A stretch of DNA of 64,000 bases from CALHVX01 sp039198065. Its GTDB lineage: Bacteria; Pseudomonadota; Gammaproteobacteria; Pseudomonadales; Azotimanducaceae. Positions 7,910 through 15,926 of the stretch are shown piece by piece. Made by a program: the position numbers and the translations under genes. The notes under the pieces were generated by a model. It did no database searches, was not told where the DNA came from, and saw nothing but the letters and a program-made list of their open reading frames with translations. Numbering within the stretch: the stretch's first letter is position 1; every line of letters starts with the position of its first letter. The DNA is taken from positions 186,001-250,000 of the forward strand of contig JBCCTU010000002.1 in assembly GCA_039198065.1 (NCBI GenBank), given 5' to 3'.

Positions 7910-9861
7910 CCCGCAGCCTGGGGTGCTGCTGCTCGGCGGTCCGTCACCTCGAGTTCGCCGTCGTACAGCGTCGGTGCCGGGCTATCGAGGCGCGCGTTGT
8001 AGACCTGATTGAAGGCCAGCACGTTCTGCACGTAGTTGCGCGTTTCGCGAAACGGAATGCTCTCGATCCAGACGTCGATGGGAACGGCGTCGAGTTCTGC
8101 CGTCCAGCGGTCGACCCGCCGTTCGCCAGCGTTGTAAGCCGCCGCCGCTAGCGGTCGACTGCCGTTGTAGCGATCGAGCAGGTAGGCCAGGTAGTGGCTT
8201 CCCAGTTCGATGTTCGTGCTCGGACGATAAAGGGCCGTTTTTGTTGGCCGGATCGTGCCGATGCGGTTCGCAACCCACCCCGCCGTTGACGGCAGCAACT
8301 GCATCAAGCCGCGAGCGTTCGCGCTGGAGCGGGCCCTGGGATCGAAGGCACTCTCTTGCCGGGTAATGGCCATTAGAAAGGTCACGGGTACACCGGTTGC
8401 CTGACTCATGCGTTGGTATTCCACTCTGTGAGCCACGGGAAAGCGCAGTGTCAGGTCGTCACGGACCCCGGCGGCGTTTGCCGCGGAAATGCTTTGTCGG
8501 AGCCAGCCAACGCGGGCAGCAAGTTGAGCCGCAGCCAGTCGGTCGGCCTCGTCGAGGGTCGCAAGTAGACCGCGCCATTCCCGGCCGGCGGCCAGCGGTT
8601 CGCGTACCGCAAGCAGTTCCAGGGCTCGGGCGACGCGTGGATTGCGCTCGAGACGCCGCAGCGCTGCGGGATCGGCGGGCGCGGTACGGGCGTTAAACGT
8701 CGGGGCGCGGCGAAGCAGTTCGGCGGCGAGAAAACCGTGGTAGCTGCGCTGGTTCGCAAGTGCCTCGAGGGTCAATCGCGTGCGCTCAATGTTGCCGTAG
8801 GTTCGCTCGAGGGCACGGGCAAGCCAGTATTGCCAGCGATCTGAGCTGCGTGCGTCGAGAGGCAGGGCCTCGATGACCGCCACCAGCTTGGGCCAGTTCT
8901 GCTGGATGATGGCCGAACGGCCGATGCGGGCCAACGTGTCGGCGTCGATGCCCACGAGCGTGTCCGGGTACTGGCCGGCCTCGGCGCGCTCGCTGATCAG
9001 TCGACCTACGATTCGGGTCCGCTGGGACTCGCTAAAGCCCCAGCCGCTGGACTGACGCCACAGGGCTTCGGCGCCGCTGAGATCGCCCCGCCGCGTGAGT
9101 CGGTTGATGGCGTGATCGATGATGTCACGCCCCCAGGGGGAATCGGCGCTCAGCAACGGGCTGCTCGTTATCTGCACTGGTCGGGTGTGGGCGCGTTGGT
9201 ACAGCTCGCCCCAGCCACGCTTGGGCTCACTGAGCAGACCGGTTAGGTACCGCGCGAGGCCGCGCTCGTTGCTGCCGAGGGCCAGCTGCAGTCGCTGCCA
9301 CACCCGGCTTTCTGTTAACCGCCCCGCGGCGATCCATTGTGCGAACAGCGGATCACAGGCCTTGGGTTGCGATTTTCCTACGGTCCAGAGCGCCGCGACG
9401 TCATCGAGGGCTGAGCCGTCGCCGGTCGAAAGGCGCGCCCGGAGGTGATAGCAGGCAAGGTCGGCGCTGGTACGCGGCTCCCAGTCGTCGAGAAACTCGC
9501 GCCAGCGCTTCTGGGCGCCCAGGTGGCGCAGCCAGCGGGTGCGCAACAGCGGCGTTACCGGCAGTTGGTCGTAGTCTGAAAGAAACGATCGCAGTTCGCT
9601 CGCCCGCGCCGAAGCGACGTTGGCGCGCAACCGGTAGTAGGTGAGATAGGGCTTGAGCGGGTAACGGTCGAGCGAGCGTTCGAGCGTTCGCGCGCGCGTC
9701 CAGGCGCCATCACGCATGGCCTGCCGCGCTTTCATGAACGTCTGGCGCGCCGGGTAGTCAACAGCGGGTTCCGCATAGCCCCGGGTCGAACCGGCAAGCA
9801 GCGACACGGGAATATATAGAAACAGCAAATACAGCGCGGCTCGTCCACGCAATGCAGTCAT
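7903..9861 (-). CDS. slt: Soluble lytic murein transglycosylase
   Basis: This periplasmic enzyme cleaves glycan strands with formation of 1,6-anhydro-MurNAc. The 652 residues match the E. coli Slt70 architecture: an N-terminal signal segment (about 1-30, L-Y-L-L-F-L-Y-I-P-V), a long alpha-helical superhelix (about 35-450), and a GH23 domain with the catalytic glutamate in R-Q-E-S-A-F-D-P (Glu503), followed by G-L-M-Q-L-L-P and A-A-Y-N-A-G. The universal stress protein gene lies 16 bases upstream on the same strand. Confidence 0.95.
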   Translation of the reverse strand: MTALRGRAALYLLFLYIPVSLLAGSTRGYAEPAVDYPARQTFMKARQAMRDGAWTRARTLERSLDRYPLKPYLTYYRLRANVASARASELRSFLSDYDQLPVTPLLRTRWLRHLGAQKRWREFLDDWEPRTSADLACYHLRARLSTGDGSALDDVAALWTVGKSQPKACDPLFAQWIAAGRLTESRVWQRLQLALGSNERGLARYLTGLLSEPKRGWGELYQRAHTRPVQITSSPLLSADSPWGRDIIDHAINRLTRRGDLSGAEALWRQSSGWGFSESQRTRIVGRLISERAEAGQYPDTLVGIDADTLARIGRSAIIQQNWPKLVAVIEALPLDARSSDRWQYWLARALERTYGNIERTRLTLEALANQRSYHGFLAAELLRRAPTFNARTAPADPAALRRLERNPRVARALELLAVREPLAAGREWRGLLATLDEADRLAAAQLAARVGWLRQSISAANAAGVRDDLTLRFPVAHRVEYQRMSQATGVPVTFLMAITRQESAFDPRARSSANARGLMQLLPSTAGWVANRIGTIRPTKTALYRPSTNIELGSHYLAYLLDRYNGSRPLAAAAYNAGERRVDRWTAELDAVPIDVWIESIPFRETRNYVQNVLAFNQVYNARLDSPAPTLYDGELEVTDRRAAAPQAAGQ

Positions 9862-9877
9862 GGGGAGTCCTTAGGTG

Positions 9878-10327
9878 TTAGGTCGGGTCGCCGTCTTGGC
9901 CAACCCGTACGGCAAGTACGTCACAGGTCGCCCCGTGCAGCACACCGTTGGCCGTAGAGCCGAGCAGCAGCGCGAGCCCGGCACGGCCGTGGCTGCCGAC
10001 AATGATGAGATCGGCATCCAGGGTTTGCGCAGCTCGCTGCAGCTCAGACTCTGGTCGGCCGAAGATAAGGTGGCGCTTGTCAGGGGCGATACCCAGGCGG
10101 TCGGCGAACTCTTTTAGTTGCGAGCGCGCTTGCTCGTGGATCTGTTCCTGCACGCTTGAAAGGTCCATGGGTACGTCGCCGCCGTAGGCAAGACTGAGTG
10201 GCTCAACAACGTGGGCGATGTGCAACTCGGCATCGAAGCCCGTCGCCATGGCCTGCGCACGCTCCGCAACGGGGAGCGCTTCTGCGGTCAGATCTACTCC
10301 TAGCAGGATGCGCTGATAACCAGTCAT
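9878..10327 (-). CDS. Universal stress protein, UspA type
   Basis: This 149-residue cytoplasmic protein starts with Y-Q-R-I-L-L-G-V-D and has the ATP-binding pattern G-S-H-G-R-A-G ... G-S-T-A-N-G-V-L near residues 113-130, so it should bind ATP and dimerise, as UspA-type proteins do. The length is typical for a single Usp domain. It is the probable first gene of a two-gene unit with slt. Its role in stress survival is family knowledge. Confidence 0.92.
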   Translation of the reverse strand: MTGYQRILLGVDLTAEALPVAERAQAMATGFDAELHIAHVVEPLSLAYGGDVPMDLSSVQEQIHEQARSQLKEFADRLGIAPDKRHLIFGRPESELQRAAQTLDADLIIVGSHGRAGLALLLGSTANGVLHGATCDVLAVRVGQDGDPT

Positions 10328-10501
10328 TTTGCCTTCCGATGCCGTTTCGGCGACCTTACCGCCCTTTATCGGCGGGGCTCAATGGTTCCGGCGCGGTGCG
10401 CAAATTGACTGACGAACATTGGCGTCTCGCATAAACCCCTGGGGCATCCGTTCGCGACGTCGGAGCGTGCGCTCGGTTAACGATCTCATGAAGGAGCCGC
10501 C

Positions 10502-11083
10502 ATGAGCGTCTGGCTAGTCCTGGTTCTGGTTTTTCTCGTCGCGTTTGGCCCGATCATGTGGCTACGCCCATCGGCGCGCGACAAGCGATTGGCGACGCTG
10601 CGAGCGCATGGGCGGACGCTTGGCTTCGGACTCGATATGAAATCGCTGCCGCGGCTCGATGCGGCACCCGAGGAGCGGGTATCCGCGGGTGGTGTCGCTC
10701 GAACCGCGACGGAGCTGCTTGCGGTCTACCGATGGGTCACTTCGAAAAAGCTCGAACCGTTTGGCAGTTTTCGCCTGCTTCGCGGGCCAACGCGCGATCG
10801 CTTGAGTCGCGGGGCGGTCGAGGTGGCGCCGGGTTGGTACTTCGAGCCGGACCTGAGTTTCCCACCGGATGGCTGGTCCTGGTTCGCGCCGCAGCTCACC
10901 GAGGTGCTCTCTGGCTGGGACGACGGCATCCGTGCTCTGGCCTTCGAGCCGCGGGCCGTGGCCGTGTACTGGCGCGAGGGACCGGGCGCTGATACGGCCG
11001 TATTGGATCAAATAAAACAGCGGATCCAGCATTTGGAAGCCCAGCTACGGGACGCAGTCGAGGCGTCTGCGGACGGTCTTTGA
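10502..11083 (+). CDS. Membrane-anchored protein of unknown function
   Basis: This 193-residue protein starts at an ATG with a good ribosome site (A-A-G-G-A-G, 6 bases upstream). One N-terminal transmembrane helix (about 3-20, rich in V, L and F) is followed by a soluble domain with W-Y-F-E-P-D-L-S-F-P and a C-terminal short coiled coil (about 165-190). Similar proteins are sometimes labelled YajC-like because of the anchor, but I see no real YajC signature. It is conserved-looking but unassigned. Confidence 0.75.
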   Translation: MSVWLVLVLVFLVAFGPIMWLRPSARDKRLATLRAHGRTLGFGLDMKSLPRLDAAPEERVSAGGVARTATELLAVYRWVTSKKLEPFGSFRLLRGPTRDRLSRGAVEVAPGWYFEPDLSFPPDGWSWFAPQLTEVLSGWDDGIRALAFEPRAVAVYWREGPGADTAVLDQIKQRIQHLEAQLRDAVEASADGL

Positions 11084-11118
11084 GCCCTAAACGGGTTGCA
11101 GCTGAGTGGCAGAACTTC

Positions 11119-11148
11119 TTGACACCCGGAAATTTGAGCCCGTATAAC
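11119..11148 (+). promoter_or_regulatory. Strong sigma70-type promoter upstream of topA
   Basis: A perfect TTGACA (11119-11124) and a TATAAC (11143-11148) are separated by 18 bases. This is the best promoter match I found in the window. It lies 210 bases ahead of the topA start, leaving a long leader with no obvious open frame; an A/T-rich stretch (11163-11200) follows it. It may be the topA promoter or drive a short leader RNA. Confidence 0.6.
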
Positions 11149-11358
11149 ACGCCGGACGCAGCAATTTGGCCTAATTTAATCATTATTCAATCGAAATATC
11201 GGCGAGACGACCGGTGTGCGGACCAGAGCCTGCGCCGCACCGCAGATTCGTTGAAAGGCCCTATGCTGAATTCAGCGGTCCGAGTGTCGGGTTGACCCGG
11301 CGGTGACCGAACCCCACCTAGGGTCGGCGCATGAGCGCGATCGACCACCGAGGACTCT

Positions 11359-14115
11359 ATGCCCCGATCACTAGTGATCGTCGAGTCGCCCGCCAAGGCG
11401 AAGACCATCAACAAGTATCTCGGCCGCGACTTCATTGTGAAGTCGAGCGTCGGGCACATCCGGGATCTGCCGACGGGCAGCAAGGGCGTCGACCCTAAGG
11501 CCCGTGCTGCAGAAGCGGCGAAAACCCGTGCGCTTCCGCCGGACGAGCGGGAGGCGTACAAGCGTGCGCGGGCCAGGCAGCAGCTGGTCCGTCGCATGGG
11601 CATTGACCCGGACAACGACTGGGCCGCGGACTACGAGGTGCTTCCAGGAAAGGAAAAGGTCGTCGATGAGCTGGTGAAGCTTGCTGCGAACGCAGACACC
11701 ATTTATCTCGCGACGGATCTAGACCGCGAAGGTGAGGCCATCGCCTGGCACCTGCGGGAAACCATCGGTGGAGCCCCAGAGCGTTATCGACGTGTGGTCT
11801 TCAACGAAATCACGCGCAAGGCCATTCAAGAAGCCTTCGAAGAACCCGGCGAGTTGAACCTTAATCGGGTCAATGCACAGCAGGCCCGGCGCTTCCTGGA
11901 CCGCGTCGTCGGCTTTGAACTGTCTCCGCTGCTGTGGGCTAAGGTCGCGCGCGGGCTGTCCGCGGGACGCGTTCAGTCGGTGGCCGTGCGCCTGATCGTC
12001 GAACGCGAGCGGGAAATCCGCGCGTTCATTCCTGTGGAGTTCTGGGAGGCGTTTGCTGAACTGACGCGAGATGGCGAACCGTCGCCGTACCGCTTCCAGG
12101 TCGTCAAACAGAACGGTTCAGAATTCAAACCCAGCGATGAGGCGACAACCAACGCGGCGCTGGACGCGCTGCGAAGCGCACGCTTTGAGGTGATCAACCG
12201 CGAGGATCGACCGACGCAGAGTCGGCCCAGTGCGCCGTTCATTACCTCAACGCTGCAGCAAAGCGCATCGACGCGGCTCAGCTTCAGCGTCAAGAAAACG
12301 ATGACGATGGCGCAACGCCTGTATGAGGCGGGCTACATCACATACATGCGGACCGATTCGACCAACCTGTCGTCCGAGGCCGTTTCATCGTGCCGCGAGT
12401 ACATCAACAAAACCTTCGGCGACGACTACCTGCCGGCGGAGCCGAAAACCTACGCCAGCAAAGACGATGCTCAGGAAGCGCACGAGGCGATCCGGCCATC
12501 GAATGTCGGCACGCTGCCGGAGCACCTGGCCGGCGTCGATGACGACGCCAAACGTCTCTACGATTTGATCTGGCGACAGTTTGTGGCGTGCCAGATGCCG
12601 CCCGCTCAGTACACGAGCACAACGGTTACGCTTGGTGCCGGGGATTTCGAGCTGAAAATCCGCGGCCGGATCCTGCGCTTCGACGGTTACACGCGGGTCC
12701 TGCCGGCCATGTCACGCAAGGACGAGGACCGTCAGCTTCCGGATTTCGCCGTTGGTGAAGTCCTTGCACTCGCCGATCTCGAAGGCGTCCAACATTTCAC
12801 CAAGCCACCGGCACGCTTTGGTGAAGCAAGCCTTGTGCGCGAACTCGAGAAGCGCGGCATCGGTCGACCGTCGACCTACGCGGCCATCATTTCGACGATT
12901 CAGGATCGGGGTTACGTGACCCTGAACAACCGCCGCTTCTACGCCGAAAAGGTCGGTGAGCTGGTGACGGACCGGTTAGTCGAACAGTTCAAAGACCTCA
13001 TGGACTACAGCTTCACCGCAGAGATGGAGGCGGAGCTGGACAAAATCGCAGAGGGCGACATGCCCTGGCGCGAGGTGCTCGATACGTTCTACGGCGACTT
13101 CAGCGACAAGCTGGTGGTGGCTCAGGACGCTGAAAACGGCATGCGACCCAACGCACCGACGGACACGGATATTGAATGTCCAGCCTGCGGCCGACACATG
13201 CAAATTCGAACGGCCAGCACCGGGGTGTTCCTCGGCTGTTCCGGATACACCCTGCCACCAAAAGAACGGTGTACTCAGACGCTGAACCTCATCCCTGGTG
13301 AGGAAGCCGTAGACGTTGATGCCGACGATGAAGCGGAGTCAAAGCGCCTGCGCGAACTGCGCAAGTGCCCGATCTGCAGCACACCGATGTCGAGCTATCT
13401 CGTCGACGAGAGCCGCAAGCTGCATGTGTGCGGCAACAATCCGGACTGTGCCGGCTTTGAGCTGGAACACGGGCAGTTCCGCATCAAGGGCTATGACGGC
13501 CCAGTCATTGAGTGCGATAAGTGCGGTTCTGACATGCAGTTGAAGTCCGGCCGATTCGGGAAGTACTTCGGCTGTACCAACGAAGCCTGTAAGAACACCC
13601 GTAAGCTGCTGCGCAGCGGTGAACCCGCGCCACCGAAAGCAGACCCCGTACCCATGCCGGAGCTCGCCTGCGAAAAGGTGGACGACTACTACCTCCTACG
13701 AGACGGAGCCTCGGGTATCTTCCTTGCTGCCAGTCAGTTCCCGAAGCATCGCGAAACGCGGGCGCCGCTGGTCAGAGAACTTCTGCCTCACGCCAACGAG
13801 TTGGATCCAAAGTTCAAATATCTTCTCAACGCGCCCACGGAAGATCCTGACGGCAATCCGGCGCAGATTCGCTTCAGCCGAAAAACGAAAGAGCAGTACG
13901 TGCAGTCGGAAATCGACGGCAAGGCAACCGGTTGGAAGGCGTTTTACGACGGAAAACAGTGGGTTGAGCAGGGCGAAGTAAAGAAAGCCCCGGCAAAGAA
14001 AAAGGCCGCCGCCAAAAAGAAAACAGCTGCAAAGAAGAAAGTGGCTGTTAAGAAAAAAGCGGTTGCTAAGCGGTCCGCGGCAACTAAGCGCGCGTCTCAG
14101 GAAGAGGTCGAGTAG
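11359..14115 (+). CDS. topA: DNA topoisomerase I
   Basis: This type IA topoisomerase relaxes negative supercoils. The 918 residues contain an N-terminal Toprim domain (L-V-I-V-E-S-P-A-K at 5-13; the acidic D-L-D-R-E-G-E set near 118), the catalytic tyrosine Tyr329 in G-Y-I-T-Y-M-R-T-D-S-T, and three C-terminal Cys4 zinc ribbons (roughly 610-650, 670-700 and 718-750). A basic tail follows (about 874-913), built from Lys/Ala repeats, which probably adds nonspecific DNA or RNA polymerase contact. E. coli TopA is 865 residues; the excess is mostly this tail. It converges on lexA. Confidence 0.97.
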   Translation: MPRSLVIVESPAKAKTINKYLGRDFIVKSSVGHIRDLPTGSKGVDPKARAAEAAKTRALPPDEREAYKRARARQQLVRRMGIDPDNDWAADYEVLPGKEKVVDELVKLAANADTIYLATDLDREGEAIAWHLRETIGGAPERYRRVVFNEITRKAIQEAFEEPGELNLNRVNAQQARRFLDRVVGFELSPLLWAKVARGLSAGRVQSVAVRLIVEREREIRAFIPVEFWEAFAELTRDGEPSPYRFQVVKQNGSEFKPSDEATTNAALDALRSARFEVINREDRPTQSRPSAPFITSTLQQSASTRLSFSVKKTMTMAQRLYEAGYITYMRTDSTNLSSEAVSSCREYINKTFGDDYLPAEPKTYASKDDAQEAHEAIRPSNVGTLPEHLAGVDDDAKRLYDLIWRQFVACQMPPAQYTSTTVTLGAGDFELKIRGRILRFDGYTRVLPAMSRKDEDRQLPDFAVGEVLALADLEGVQHFTKPPARFGEASLVRELEKRGIGRPSTYAAIISTIQDRGYVTLNNRRFYAEKVGELVTDRLVEQFKDLMDYSFTAEMEAELDKIAEGDMPWREVLDTFYGDFSDKLVVAQDAENGMRPNAPTDTDIECPACGRHMQIRTASTGVFLGCSGYTLPPKERCTQTLNLIPGEEAVDVDADDEAESKRLRELRKCPICSTPMSSYLVDESRKLHVCGNNPDCAGFELEHGQFRIKGYDGPVIECDKCGSDMQLKSGRFGKYFGCTNEACKNTRKLLRSGEPAPPKADPVPMPELACEKVDDYYLLRDGASGIFLAASQFPKHRETRAPLVRELLPHANELDPKFKYLLNAPTEDPDGNPAQIRFSRKTKEQYVQSEIDGKATGWKAFYDGKQWVEQGEVKKAPAKKKAAAKKKTAAKKKVAVKKKAVAKRSAATKRASQEEVE

Positions 14116-14181
14116 GCTCCCTGAGTGCGCACGCTTGGGGGATGCGCTTGCAGGAAGGTCTCGTAGGACGCTTTAAGTCGA

Positions 14182-14799
14182 CTAAATCGACTGGCGTATG
14201 ACGCCGACGCTCAGGCCTTCGATCGCAAAGTTCTGAGTGCGCAGATCGACCTCGATAGGCTCATAGGCCGGGTTTTCTGCGATCAAGAGAATCTCGTGTC
14301 GTTTACGCCCGCGTTGGAACCGCTTCACCGTGACTTCGTCGTCCACCCGAGCCACGACGATTTCACCGTTCTGGGCGTCCTCGGCCTGGTGCACTGCCAA
14401 CAGATCACCGTCGAGAATGCCGACGTCGCGCATGCTTTCGCCCTCGACTCGGAGCAGATAATCGGCCCGCGGTCGAAACAGTTCAGCGGCGACGTCCAGC
14501 CGATCCTCAATATGCTCGACCGCAAGTAACGGCTGTCCAGCGGCCACCCGGCCAACGATGGGTAGGCCTGCGTCCTCTGGGAGTCGGATGCCCCGGGACG
14601 TGCCGGGGATCATTTCAATGGCCCCTTTGCGGGCGAGCGCCTTGAGGTGTTCTTCGGCAGCGTTTGGTGATTTGAAGCCGAGTTCGCGAGCGATGTCCGC
14701 GCGCGTTGGTGGATAGCCCGTGGATTGGATGTATTGCCGGATTAGTCCCAGGATTTCGCTCTGGCGCGGAGTGAGCTTGGCGTTTGGAAGGGTATTCAT
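14182..14799 (-). CDS. lexA: LexA repressor
   Basis: This is the SOS regulator, cleaving itself when RecA filaments form. From the ATG at 14799 it has 205 residues (E. coli 202). The helix-turn-helix recognition segment S-P-N-A-A-E-E-H-L-K-A-L-A-R-K-G is the E. coli type, so a CTG-N10-CAG operator is expected. The cleavage site is V-A-A-G, the nucleophile serine is in G-E-S-M, and the lysine in V-T-V-K-R-F. An ATG at 14805 is equally possible; a GGAGAAGAG element precedes both. The frame stays open to an ATG at 14904, which would add a 35-residue basic repeat extension. Confidence 0.95.
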   Translation of the reverse strand: MNTLPNAKLTPRQSEILGLIRQYIQSTGYPPTRADIARELGFKSPNAAEEHLKALARKGAIEMIPGTSRGIRLPEDAGLPIVGRVAAGQPLLAVEHIEDRLDVAAELFRPRADYLLRVEGESMRDVGILDGDLLAVHQAEDAQNGEIVVARVDDEVTVKRFQRGRKRHEILLIAENPAYEPIEVDLRTQNFAIEGLSVGVIRQSI

Positions 14800-14830
14800 G
14801 GTCATCTGTGTATCTCTTCTCCGACTCGCC

Positions 14831-14875
14831 CTGGTTTGTATCGCCCTGGTTCGTATCGCCCTGGTCTGTATCGCC
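14831..14875. repeat. 15-bp tandem repeat, three copies, in the lexA leader
   Basis: On the plus strand three near-identical units CTGGTTTGTATCGCC, CTGGTTCGTATCGCC and CTGGTCTGTATCGCC follow each other, with partial copies on both sides. The block lies 32-76 bases upstream of the lexA ATG at 14799. A period of 15 keeps the lexA frame open and would encode R-A-I-(Q/R)-T repeats. It could instead be an untranslated leader or a protein-binding array. Confidence 0.85.
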
Positions 14876-15056
14876 CGGTTCCGAGCCATCCGTTTTCCGA
14901 TCATCCCGCGTTCTCAGGACTCGGGTTCTACCTCGGAACCGGTGTTCAGGTTATGATCATCTCTCAGCGTTATCGTACTGTTTTGTCTAAGTTTTTGCGT
15001 CACCAATGCCCGCTCTTGAGAATCCGCTTTCCGGCGCTGCGCCGTCGAGCGCCGGT

Positions 15057-15926
15057 ATGACCGGCCGCGCCACTAGTGCCGCGGTAGCGTTGCGCAGCTG
15101 GACAAATAAACAGACTGTATTTTTATCCAGTTTGCTGTGCTGTGCAAGCCTGGCCGTTTGCGCGGCGGCGTCGGCACAGCTGCGCGATGATTGGGAAGCG
15201 CTTCCCGCACCAAAAGCCGGGCTTGCGATCATGGCGGCGGTCGATGAGGCGGATAGCGGGTTTGGTGACTTGAGGGTCCAGCTCAGGATGGTGCTGCGCA
15301 CCCGCGCCGGGCAGGAGAGCGAACGGGCACTTCGCATCGCGCAGCTTGAAATGGCTAACGATGGGGATCGCCTGATGGTGGTGTTCGAAACACCGAGGGC
15401 GATTCGAGGTACTGCGCTCCTGAGTCACGCCCACCTCGATCGGGAAGACGATCAGTGGCTTTTCCTGCCGGCGTTCAACCGAACGCGGAAAATCGCCTCG
15501 CGCAACCGCTCCGGGCCCTTTGTGTCCAGCGAGTTTGCCTTTGAGGATCTGACTCAGCCACCACTGGCAAAGTTCACCTACAGCTATCTGGGCAAGCAGC
15601 CCTGCGGGCAAGCCGTGTGTCTCGCCGTCGAGCGCATACCGATGGATCGTTACTCGGGCTATAGCCGCCAGGTTGTGCGGGTGCATCCGCTGTATCTGCG
15701 CATCGAGGAAATCGATTACTACAACCGCGCGGGGGTGCTGCTGAAAACGCTGACACAGTCGGGTTTCGAGCGGTACGAAGAACGCTTCTGGCGCCCGGCA
15801 CAGATGGTCATGGTGAACCATCTCACGGGAAAGAGTACGCGCCTTGAGTGGCGCGACTACCGTTTTCGCTCTGGGCTGTCCGCGCAACGGGATTTCTCCG
15901 TTGCCAGTTTGGAACGGCAGCGCTGA
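15057..15926 (+). CDS. Outer-membrane lipoprotein-sorting (LolA-like) protein
   Basis: The ATG at 15057 gives 289 residues with a signal peptide (about 20-40, ending A-A-A-S-A before Q-L); an earlier start at 15006 would bury the signal sequence. The mature part has the LolA/LolB-like half-barrel pattern of the family that accompanies RND/MMPL exporters: M-V-V-F-E-T-P, a central W-L-F-L-P-A-F-N-R-T-R-K-I segment, and S-E-F-A-F-E-D-L. It probably binds a hydrophobic ligand in the periplasm. Its stop shares a base with the next start (T-G-A-T-G), implying coupled translation with the SPOR-barrel protein. Confidence 0.82.
   Translation: MTGRATSAAVALRSWTNKQTVFLSSLLCCASLAVCAAASAQLRDDWEALPAPKAGLAIMAAVDEADSGFGDLRVQLRMVLRTRAGQESERALRIAQLEMANDGDRLMVVFETPRAIRGTALLSHAHLDREDDQWLFLPAFNRTRKIASRNRSGPFVSSEFAFEDLTQPPLAKFTYSYLGKQPCGQAVCLAVERIPMDRYSGYSRQVVRVHPLYLRIEEIDYYNRAGVLLKTLTQSGFERYEERFWRPAQMVMVNHLTGKSTRLEWRDYRFRSGLSAQRDFSVASLERQR

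Noticed and set aside
14936..14947. GAAC-N4-GTTC near lexA, the Gram-positive LexA site
   Set aside because: The LexA here has the E. coli-type recognition helix, which binds CTGT-N8-ACAG. The match is probably chance.
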